Shown piece after piece: positions 22,366 through 32,778 of a stretch of 64,000 nt of DNA; positions within the stretch are counted from its first letter, which is position 1; each line of letters begins with the position of its first letter. The notes below the pieces were generated by a model. It saw only the letters and a program-made list of their open reading frames with translations. It was not told the origin of the DNA and did no database searches. The position numbers and the translations under genes were made by a program. Origin of the DNA: Asterella californica (taxonomy: Eukaryota; Streptophyta; Marchantiopsida; Marchantiales; Aytoniaceae). Location of the stretch: the NCBI GenBank assembly GCA_036924285.1, contig JAYKYS010000018.1, positions 868,001 to 932,000 on the forward strand, written 5' to 3'.

Positions 22366-24664
22366 CTACTCAGATTGCACGGAGGCAATCTCTACCTGAT
22401 CTGCTCCTATCAGAGCTCCTAATGCGGCTTCTGATAAACTAGAAAGCCCTGCAGTTACCTCGGGTGTCACTGAGGTGGCTTCCTCCTCATTGTCTCTTGC
22501 TGGCTCTGCTGTCGCTGCTGTTGCGTCTTCCTCGGCTTCAGCTTCTACTTCGGAAGACAGAAGCGTCTTCTGAGAAGCGGAGTCGATCGGTGCTTCTTCC
22601 GTCTTCTGAGACACGGGTGCGGGACTAGGGACCATGGGGATCTCATGGGGATCCTGGGAAGTCGCATCCTCCACGCGGAATACCTGGGAAGACGGCTCGT
22701 CTTCCTGTCTTCCGGGGCGTCTTCTGGAGTCTTCTCGTCTTCCAACGCTATCACCACCAAGTGCACAGCGAGATCGAACTCCTCCTTCTCCATTCCGGAT
22801 CCAGTCGATGGTGCAGGAGCGTGGGAAGATGCGGTTGCAGGTGTCGGAAGCGAGGGAAGACCATAAAGTGTCCTCACTCCTTCTATCTGTCTATCCAAGT
22901 ACCTGAACATACTCTCCCCACATTCCACCAACATCGCTCTGGACTCGCTGTCCCATCCTCTAGCTAAGGTAAGTAACTTCTTACCCGCGGTGTAGTTGCA
23001 CTTCTTCCGAAGCGCTTCCACCGACTGTGCCAACATCTTCTGCGCACGGGTCTCTGCTGCTTCCCTCTGCGTCTTCTCCGCTGCAGCTCACGCTTCTGCG
23101 GCTTCTCGCTGCGTCTTCCGTATGGTCTGCTCTTCTGCGAGGGCGGTGATCTTCTCCCGCACTCGGATGACTTCCTGATTGCGCTGCTGTACCCGCGCTT
23201 GCAACTCCTGGTTGCTCTTCCAAAGCTGTACCAGCTCCTTGGCAGAAGCGGCTGCTTCCGCCTTGTACCTGGCTGCAAGCTTCTCCGTAGTGCAGAGGTT
23301 AGCTTCCAGCGACTCCGTCTTCTTCTGGTCTTCCCCCTGTCGCAGCAAGGTGCGCAGGCCGAATCCAGGTTGTAAGGGCTTCTCCTGTGCCCTCGCTCTC
23401 CTCTCCAGCAACTCCATAGCTGGCTGGATCTCCTTCTGGAAGTAGGCACTGAACTCCTCCAGTCGTCTTCCTACGGAAGACAAGTTCATCTCCACCACTC
23501 GCTCCATGGTGTCGACTTCGTCTTCCAGAGGCAAGGAAGCCTCTTCCACCACTACGGCCTTCATCTTCTGCGCACGAGAAGAAGCTACTCTTCTCATCTT
23601 CCGGGGTGGAAGACTCCTCATGGCAGGAGCGGCTCTCTTCTTTGCGCTTCCTCGCATCGCAGCAGGAGCGCCCATCCATCCTTCATCTTCTGGAGTCTTC
23701 GGAAGACTCCCAGACGTTGCAGAAACAGTCTTCTGCTCCGATCGGGTACTCAGCAGGTCTTCTTCCGAGTCGGACTCCGATCCTGAGTGAATGAGGGAGA
23801 TGGGTGTCCTCGGTACACTTCTGGAACCCATCTTCCTCAGTGGCGTGGCGTCTTTCAACCCACTAGACTCATCTTCTCTCACCAGAAGCGTCTTCTGGTG
23901 AGAGCCGGGCCTCAGCTGTGGCACAGAGTGGGAGGGGGCGTTGCTGCTGCCTCTCGGTCATCGTCTTCCGAGGTCTCCTCCTTCACCTCCTGTCACTCCG
24001 TTGGTCCATACACTGCCAGCTGATCTTCCCTAAGATCCCCCACGGCTACATACAAATAGCAAAGGAAGGGCGTCAGGTGTCCTCCCGTTGGGGTACCCAA
24101 GTATGCTAGCTCCGTCTGTACGTAGTTGTGGATGTACGCACCCCAGTAGATGGGCACTCTGTCATCCCACACTGATTCCAGGAACTCCACGTCCTGATCT
24201 CCTAAGTACCTTGTCTTCTGCGCTTTCCCCTTGGGAAAGAGATGCAGAAATAACTTTGCCAGGAGGCGCTTCTTCGGCTCCCGGTAAGATTCTATCTTCC
24301 AATCGTTCCTCCCCTGCCTGTCTTCCACGAAAAGGCAGGTGGTGCTCCCAGATACATGCCACGAACTCACAATCCTAGGCAAGATCTTCTTCTCGTACCA
24401 ATATCCTCGGTTCTCGGACTCAGGCCTGTGAAATGCTTTACGCCACCAGTCTTCAGTCCAGGAAGACGGTCTTCCCCGAGCTACTCCTGCCTTCGCAGGT
24501 ACACGGTTACGCGGTGGTAACGCTGCCCACACCTCCTCCAGAAGCCCTTGATCTGCGAGGTTCCAATCCCACAGGAAGAAGTCGAGACCCAACTCCTTGA
24601 GGAAAGGAGGGGCCTCGGCCAATTCTGCCGTTGGTAACACCAAGCCCCGCGGATGCATCGACAT
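22366..24664 (-). pseudogene. LTR-borne D gene, D2 copy (broken)
   Basis: This is homologous over its whole length to the frame at 34808-37090. The N-terminal domain runs from ATG 24664 to 23993, where a CGA arginine codon has become TGA. Further frameshifts separate the acidic linker and coiled coil (23088-23924) from the post-coil region (22545-23036) and the acidic tail (22366-22674). A short deletion lies near 22715 relative to D1 and D3. Most damage is point mutation and small indels, as expected for an ageing copy. Confidence 0.75.
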
Positions 24665-26668
24665 ACCTGGAAGATCTGTTGCACTAAACCACAAGCACCT
24701 ACTATGAGCTGAAGGCTCAGTCCTCCCCGAATGCCCACAGTCTAGCTTCTACTTCTCAGAAGACGAAACTAGTCTTCCAGAAGACAGCTACTCCGTCTTC
24801 CGGGATTCTAACAGTACTTCCTAGATAGCTCTCGTCTTCCGAGCTATATCTAAACAATCCTGTCTAAGCAAGGCCTCGCATGGATTACCAAGAAGACAAC
24901 CCACCTTGCATTACATCCTACTTCCTATCAGAAGATACAAGATATGCGAGAATTAGAGTATAAGAAAGGTTCAGAAGATGGTTGCGGGCTCCTACAGTGA
25001 CAGTGGCCTCTGGGAAGACACTCGGGACAGCTTTCGATTCAATGTCTTTCTCGGAAGACTTCCCGAAGTCAGACTTCCCTTCACTGGTCTCACCTGTCTT
25101 TTTCTTCCTACGCGCAATCTATCCTCACAACAGACTCAAGACAACTGCACTCTGTTCTTCTGACTTCTCACCTCTCATACGCACTCAGAAGAAGCTTGCT
25201 GCATGATGGGAAGACATGACCCTCGACCATTCCCTCCAGATTCTGCCAGCAAGACTTCTCACAACTCTCTTCTAAGTTCGGGAAGAAGAAGGAACGGCTG
25301 CTATGGATCGAACAGAAGAGACCCGAATGGACCCTCACGTCTTCTCGCTCATTTTGCCAGCCTTCCAGTCTTCTAGTCTCTCTAGGAAGATGGGGAGTTG
25401 AGAAGCTTGGAAGACCGGGAGGCACAGGCCTAGTTCTCGACTTCTAACTTCTCGAAATAACAAACAACTCACCACACCTCTCAGGATTCGTACCAAGTCT
25501 CTCTAAACACAAAAGCAAAGCAAATCCACTCTTGATACGAATTGTGTTCGGTCGACTTCCGAAGACAATCTTCCGAAGACGGTCTTCCGAAGACAGTCAA
25601 GTTTAAGAAGCGTCTTCCGAAGATGTTCCCATTTTCCGAATCGTCTTCTGTTCCAAGTTTCGGGGGTAGAGAGGTAGTAGGGTAGAGAAATTGATAGTTG
25701 GGTTCTCCAATTTGAAGACTAGGGGTAGGGAAGCTCGAATTGAGCTCGGGAAGAAGCAAGGAGATGTCTCGACAGAAATTGGGCAGCGCTTCCGCGCCCA
25801 ATGTCTCAAATAGAAAGAATGGGGGTGGGGGTAATCGATCAGGCTGCCTGCACACAATCAAGGAAGCGCGGGAAGTACCAGACAATGGCGAGAAGAAGTG
25901 GGAGGGGGAAAGAACATGAGAAAGAACCTCTACAGTCTTCTTCGGCTCCCCGAGTTGCCTTCGACCTCCACGCGCTTCTGGCTCTTGTCCTAGCTTCCAA
26001 TGCGACTCCTCTGGACTGCACCTGCTGTCCACACCTCGATTCCACCTTCGCTTCTACTCGCCACTCTCCACTGTCAGCTTCTCGGAGGCTCCACAGAAAC
26101 GCCTTTGCTCTCTCTGCTATTTGTGCTCCCGTAATTCGATCTCACCCTTCGCCTAGCTGCCAACTTGTTCTCTCCTACCTCGATGTCCTCTCTCAATGCT
26201 AGCTCGCGAAGCTCACTCTCTCAATCGATCTTCTTCAAGCGCGTTGTGCTGCGAGAAGTTGGAATGCGCCTAATGTGCTTCCTCACGCATCTTCCCCGCA
26301 GATTAGGGGTTCTCGACCTTGAGTGTCTTCCTGACCTACCTACCTATTCGGTGCGCCTCAGTAGGTATACCTACTGTCTTACCCGAAAACTCGTGGTTGG
26401 TCATTCGCGGTCGCTGTTTTCTGGAAGACAGGTGTCTTCCGCCGTCTTCTCATCTTCCGTCGTCTTCCCGTCTTCTGAAGACGCAACTGGGAAGACGGTC
26501 GTCTTCCGAAGAAGTCTACTTCTTATTACAAACAGCTCTTAAGATCATCTTCCTGGTAAGGAAGACGTAACCTTAAGTAACAACGCTTCTTCAGTTATAC
26601 AAACAAGTTATTATTCTTAAAAATTTCAAAAATTTGTGCATCCTGTAATTTGTGGGCACCACAAAGGA

Positions 26669-29181
26669 GACGAGTTTCATCTATGAGGTGGAGAACTCAG
26701 AATGAGTTTCACTCATTGTGATTGTCAAGAAGAAAAATAGTAAGCTGCGAGTGTGCATAGACTATAAGAAGTTGAATGCAGTTACCAAGAAAGATTATTA
26801 TCCTCTACCATTTATAGATGAGATTTTGGAGGAAGTTACTGGTCATGAGTGGTACAGCTTTGGCGATGGTTATAGTGGATATAACCAGATCAAGATAACA
26901 CAAGAGTACCAACAGTTGATTACTTTCACTACTCCTTGGGGAACATTTGCATTTCGGGTGATGCCATTCGGATTGTGTAATGCTCCGGCCACGTTTGAGA
27001 GGTTCATGAACAAGGTGTTTGAACCATTCATAGGAAAGTTTGTCCGTGATTTTATTGACGGTTTTTGCGTGTACGGACGAAAGGATGATCACTTTGATCA
27101 TGTGATCAAAGTTTTGCAGCGGTTGGAGCAAGCCAACGCTTCTCTAAATCCAGAGAAGTGCATCTTTGGCTGCGAAGAAGGTCTGCTGTTAGGGCACATC
27201 ATTTCCAAGAATGGGATTGCGGTAGATCCTGAGAAGGTGAAGAAGATTGTGGATCTTCCATTTCCGATCAACTTAACAAAGTTGAGGCAGTTTCTTGGCA
27301 TGGTTGGATATTATCGTAGGTTTGTCTTTTCCTTCTCAAACAAAGCAATAGCTTTGACTATGTACATGAAAAAGGGAGTTGATTTTGACTTGATAGTGCA
27401 TGATCAAAAGGCAAAGAAAGCATTTGAGGAGCTGAAAAAGACATTAGTGACAGCTCCTATACTTGCTAAACCTGAGTGGAATAAAGCATTTATTCTGTAT
27501 ACGGATGCCTCCAATGTAGCAATCGGATGTACATTAAGTCAGCTAGATGGAGATGGGCATGATCATCCTATAGCTTATGCTAGTAGGAAGATGGTTTCAG
27601 CGGAGAAGAATTACTCCGTGACTGAACGAGAAGGATTAGCGGTGATCTTTGGATTGAAGAAATTCTGACATTACTTGCTAGGAGGGAAATTTTCCATAGT
27701 CACAGATCACAAGACTTTAAAGTATATCTTTAATAAGCCTTATGCCGAAGGTCGTATTGCTCGTTGGAAGATCTTTCTAACAGAATACGATTACGTGATC
27801 GAAGATAGATCAGGGAAGAAGCATGCGAATGCTGATCTTTTGTCAAGGGCTTATGATGATGAGGGAGAAGAACCGTTTGATGATTCATTTCTAGACGAGC
27901 ATCTGATGACCATCACAAGCATCGAGGAGATACCGGACGAGTACAAGGAAATCTGGAGTTTCTTTGGTTCTTTTCTCGAAGGTCTTCTTTTCTTGATATG
28001 GCTCTTTTCTAGAAGGTATGCATACCCGAGAACGTAATGCGTTGATCAAGAGATGCAAACCTTACACCATGGTGGAGGGAATTTTGTTTCATCAAAGAGC
28101 AGATGGGTTACTAAGGAGAGCACTTGATCAGAAAGAGGCATTCAAGCTAATGCACGAGTTTCACGACGGAACTGTTTGCAGAGGGCACTTTGCTAGTAAG
28201 ATAATAGCCTTCAAGATTTTGGATGCTGGTTATCACTGGAGAGGGATTTTCAAAGAGTGTTTAGACTATTGCAAAACTTGTGACGTATGTCAAGCATTTG
28301 CTCTAAAGTCTACTAGAACACCTCCGTTAAGATCAATTCCAGTATTAGGGCCGTTTGAGAAATGAGGTATTGACTTTGTAGGTCCTCTTAATAAGACACC
28401 TCGAGGCAATAGATACATTGTAGGCGCCACTGACTATTGTACCAAGTGGGTAGAGGCTAGACCTTTGAGAGAGACCAATGAAATAGAAGTCGGTAGATTC
28501 CTATGGGAGAGGATCATCACAAGATTTGGATGTCCGTTAGAGTTGGTCTCGGATAGAGGAGGAGAGTTTGTAGGGAGCATGACTACTGCTATGCTACGAC
28601 ACTTTTCTATCAAGGTACGAGTAACGACCTCATACAAATCAAATGCTAATGGTCTTGCGGAGAAGATCAATCTTACACTTTGTATGATGCTCGCCAAAGA
28701 TGCTGGTGTTGAGACTGCGAAACATACTTGGGATAAGAGGTTACATGCCATCTTATGGGAGTACCGAACGACAACAAAGACTTCTACTGGGTACTCTCCA
28801 TTTCGACAGGTTTATTGAGTGGAGTCCAAGTTGCCGATCCAATTCGAATTGGATACTTTTCAAACTATTCAACGAAAGTTGAAAAGGTCAAGGAGAGAAG
28901 ACGTGGTCAGATCAAGAAAAGAGCAACTCATGGAGTTGGAAGAGACCCGAGCGGTAGCAATGATCCGGATGGAACGAGCTCAGGTGTATCAAAAGAAGAG
29001 TTACGACAAACGGTTGGGCAAGTGGGAGGTAAAACCTTTTCAAGTCGGAGATTGGGTTATGTTGTATGATGTTATCAGATTCAAGAGGGCTAGGAAGAAG
29101 TTTCTTCCGAGATATGATAAGATGAAGTTGTTTCATCGACGAAAGTTCTCTCTTCACTCCGAGGACGGAGTGAAAATTTAG
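26669..29181 (+). pseudogene. pol: Element C1 pol, part 2: RT, RNase H, integrase
   Basis: RT continues from 19804 with VCIDYKKLNAVTKKDYYPLPF and MPFGLCNAPATF. The active site reads FIDG rather than FIDD, which would abolish catalysis. RNase H follows (ILYTDASNVAIG, YSVTEREGLAVIF). At 27666-27668 an arginine codon has become TGA. RNase H ends with HANADLLSRAYDDE, the integrase zinc domain is near 28160-28300, and the core has VGPL, SDRGGEFVG and NANGLAEK. Compared with copy C2 there is a small insertion near 27965-27995, stops at 28363-28365 and 28817-28819, and a deletion near 29118. The element is dead. Confidence 0.88.
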
Positions 29182-29194
29182 TCCGAGGGTAAAA

Positions 29195-30109
29195 TATAAC
29201 GACCTATGTTACACATAGGAAGTTTGTCTATTAGTAAGATGTTTAGCTATAACTAATTGTTGAGAATGTTTATTTGCTGCCAAAGTACTTTAAGGAGATA
29301 TCAAGTTAGTCATGACTAGCTAAAAGTTAGTTTTGGTTAAACTTAGCTGTACTTTTGGCAGAATTCAGATATTTGCTAAAGAGTGAGCACTACTATCTTG
29401 TCATCTTGTCTAAAAGGTAGAAAGGAGGTGGAAAGTATTCCTTATCTCCTTTTTGACTTGATATTAGTGGTTGAATTAAAGTTGTGGACATTATGGGCAT
29501 TAAAAATAAGAAGAGATTCCACATGTTTCCTTTTTAGTGGGTCCTAGTGTAGAGGGGGGTGGAAATTCGAGATTCCTTGAGAATATTCCAGAATCCTTCT
29601 AGAAGTTGTTGACTTTGAAGGAATAAGCCCATGTGAAAAGGTAAAAAGCCCATGTGATTAATGCTTTTACCTTAAGTAATATCTTAGTAAAATCCGGTAA
29701 AAGTAGTTACCGCTGAGTTACCAGAGGGTACCAAAGTAAAAACCTAGAATGTATAAATAGAGGAGTAAAGAAGAGCTCCTCATCCTTGTTTTCACATCAT
29801 CGTAATGACAACTTGAGTAATATAGAGAGTGTGGGATATTTTTAGCATGTGAGAACTTGAGAGACGTCGTTAGAATGGAGGATTTTAGTTGATGAGTTTA
29901 TGGAGATTTTTAGTTGATAAGTTTGTGGGTGTATGAATGAGTGAACTTAGCATTTTTCCCTTCAAGATTCATGGTGTGCTTCCATCAAAGCCATCAGAGG
30001 TGACCCCTGAGTGAGAGACAGGCCTGACATTTGCAGATTCATCGATGACGATCGTGGTGGTTGAGAGATCGGGTGGGTAGTTGATTGATGGGATCGTGAA
30101 GGGTTTACA
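29195..30109 (+). repeat. Element C1 3' LTR
   Basis: This 915-bp LTR follows the purine-rich GAGGGTAAAA. It starts TATAACGACC (TG changed to TA) and ends GGGTTTACA. A TATAAATA box lies at 29752-29759. It matches 20654-21566, 49923-50817 and, inverted, 46951-47825. Confidence 0.9.
29752..29759 (+). promoter_or_regulatory. TATA box in C1 LTR
   Basis: TATAAATA followed by GAGGAG. The same box is at 50462-50469 in C2. Confidence 0.6.
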
Positions 30110-30594
30110 GAACATTCAGAAATGTCATGTGAGATATTAAAACATGCAATCAGTAGTGTTCAGAAACAAGTTCATTGATAGTGAAGTGGTTTTATAATGA
30201 CGGGTTTCTCGAACCGAGAGATATCTTACTTACCTCGTACATGTTGGCGCCAAAAGTGGCATCCATGGACATAGTACTTCCATGTCCAAGAACTGCTAGA
30301 TTATGTAGCATTCAAGGAGTCATCTATCTCAAAGTAAATGGAACATCATTTGTAGCTTCAAGTTCTCGATAAAAAATAACCTTATTCCTATTGCTATCAA
30401 CCCATAGTCTGACTGAAGTCGCATGATAGGAGGAAAATGTGTGTTGTTGTTTATGTAAAGTCTGTTGGATGTTAAAGACATCCTTCATGGTGAGTTGCAA
30501 ATCTCTGCTCCACACACCGATGTTATCTCGTACTTCATGACAGACTGTTCCCTGATGCTCATGAATTAGTTTTACAGGTTGGACTCTCGAGCGT
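30110..30594 (-). pseudogene. Fragment of a plant MULE/FAR1-type transposase gene
   Basis: Minus-strand translation gives a segment with SVRLWVDSNRNKVIFYRE, then VPFTLR and, after a frame change, GHGSTMSMDATFGANMYE. The SMDATFG motif carries the first catalytic aspartate of MULE transposases and related FAR1-like proteins. It is followed directly by GAG|GTAAGTAAG, a strong 5' splice-site match, so an intron may begin at about 30220. The left side is cut by the C1 LTR and the right by the old B2 LTR, so both elements seem to have landed in this gene. A stop and a frameshift show it is dead. Confidence 0.5.
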
Positions 30595-32778
30595 TGTCAT
30601 ATAACATGTATTTCTATCTAGTAATACATTAGGTATATGGTTGTGCAGAGGTATGTGGCTTGAATATGTTGACTCTTAACTTTGATCTTTCAACCCAAAT
30701 GTTTCTTTATCTACTCTTCTAGCACAAGTGATCTTGTACTCTCTCAATTCAAGGTTAAAGCTTGCTATGCTCTGTATTTGTCAGCGGCTCAATTGTCTAT
30801 TCTAGTTGAGCGCTTTTGTGTATTTACGTTCTATTGAAAATCCTTCAATATGTCTCAAGGATTTTATGATTTCTTCTAGTCATATTGATGTCTAGTGTTT
30901 CTTTGGATGTTACAAGCCGTTCTAGTGGAAAAGATGAGTGAGGAAAAGACAAATTTAAGGTTCTTTTTGCTCTCATTGGTCTATTTTTGGACCATTGGTG
31001 TTCTAGTTATTTCTCATGAAGTTTTCTCTAATATTGGGAGGCTTCAGTTGGCATTTGAGTGTAGAAGGATATGGTTGGAAAGCTCTTGACAAGGGCTACA
31101 ATATGGATTGAAGGACGAGTGATTTCATGGAGGATTGCGGACGTTATGATCGATTGAGTGGAGGGGGTGAAATTTGTACCTACGTCTTCATTTTTGGTCA
31201 TTTCTAGTGAGGAGTTTGGAGAGCTATGAGCTAGGTTCGAGAGCTGACGACGAGCTAGTTGTTTTGATATTAAGTTCAGGTGATTCTTGATTATTTTGGA
31301 TTGTCAACTAATCGATTGAAGTTGAATGATGCAGACATGATGAAACAGATATTACGAACTGTGACAGTCATGAGGAAATTAACTATTTCTTGAGTTTTGG
31401 GCTCTTAAGTTAGTACAAATTAATGTTTGATCCATATCTGAGAGTTGGATTGAGTTTTCGACCTGAAAAATGTTCAAGGTAAGAGTGAAAGGTCCGATAC
31501 AATTCTTGTGAAGTTGGATCATCGTTGGTCGACCAATTTGGGAGGACTGAGATCTCAAAATTTAGATAAACTTCTGTTATTAGCGGACTCGAGTTTCCAT
31601 TCATATCTATTGTTACCTTTTGATTCTTTTTGAGCAACTGGAGAGGTTTTTGCTACTGAACCGCCATGCTAGCATACAAGTCGACATTGTGAAGATGTGG
31701 GGTTGATTTTAGCTCTATGTTGTGAACTGAGTATTGTCTTGAAGCATGTATGTTTTATCTTGCTGGAATTGCTTAGGAGAACATGGTGTGCAGCAAGTTG
31801 TATTAGGACTCGATTAGTTTACAAATACGGATATCAAGTTTGGTTAAGTGGCACTATGGCATCTTTTGGTTGTAATAGATAGAGTTGTGGCGGTTGGATT
31901 GACGGGTAGCTAGCGTCGAAAAGCTATTAAGTCACGCTTCTAATGATATAGAGTTACTTTCAGTTAAATGATACAGAGTTGAGTATTTCAAATAGAACAT
32001 AGAAGGATCTGTTTGTAACACAATTTTCTACAGTTTGTACATATCATTTGGACAATATTACAACCTAAAAGTGATCTACAATGAAAGATACGACAAAAAA
32101 GAACGATGAAGCTATCACTCGGTTGAAATACTCTTCCCCAAAGTTCCTCATGGTCCATGCTCCATGATTGATCTTTGGTCCGTTGTGACATCAAATATTG
32201 ACCTAGGTGTTGAAAAGAACGTTGGCTGGATAGTTGAGATCCATTCTTTGTCACAACAAGATGTACATCGTCAGATCCTAAGTCTCTTCGTATGTAACAA
32301 TCGGAAAGATCACTAGAAGCAATAAGTCCATTATTCTTCTCATGAATTCATCACCAAAATACGAAACTAACCACTATCGAAAGTAATCGCGGTGAATGCA
32401 ATGAAGTCTGATGTAAAATGGATCAAGAAAAAAAAATCCGAAGTTGGTATCAAACCTCCGTCCATAAGCACCATTCTCTCAATTCTTCACTCCTCCATGC
32501 AAACCACCGAGAAACCTTCACAAATCACCCTTTAAGAGAGAATGTCTCACGAACCCTCGACCCATGATTTTATACCCAAATTCGACGACAAGGATCACCG
32601 AAGTGAACACGCGCTGATTGCACAACATGTTTTACTGCCGTGCGAGCACTTAAACAAATAATCATGATCGTGTCACCCATCACATCGTCTGACGAGTTAC
32701 GTGATAAAGTTCACGAAACATAGAAAAGAAACACATCATAAGTTCTACGGGAATTTCACACAAGAGTCGTACCACAAC
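30595..32778 (-). repeat. B2: old family B LTR with an internal inversion
   Basis: The outer parts match the B LTR in direct orientation (30595-30775 to 7257-7437; 32040-32778 to 8930-9658). The middle (about 30780-32035) matches B LTR 7440-8930 in reverse complement. Divergence is high, so this is an old copy. It lies next to pol relics at 38743 onward, with D3 inserted at the LTR/polypurine boundary, so it is the 3' LTR of an old B element. Confidence 0.8.

Larger units (their letters stand above)
19805..26663 (-). mobile_element. D2: solo giant LTR inserted in element C1
   Basis: The unit begins TGTGGTGCCC and ends CACTACA on the minus strand, with the 5-bp target duplication AAGGA at 19800-19804 and 26664-26668. 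After removing the nested C LTR and its duplication it is about 5942 bp. No primer-binding site, gag or pol is attached, so it is a solo LTR left by recombination. Removing it rejoins the C1 RT frame exactly. Confidence 0.93.

Noticed and set aside
19805..26663. D unit as a DNA transposon or as an independent gene cassette
   Set aside because: TG...CA ends, 5-bp duplications and the D1 arrangement with PBS, gag and protease show an LTR; no terminal inverted repeats typical of DNA transposons.
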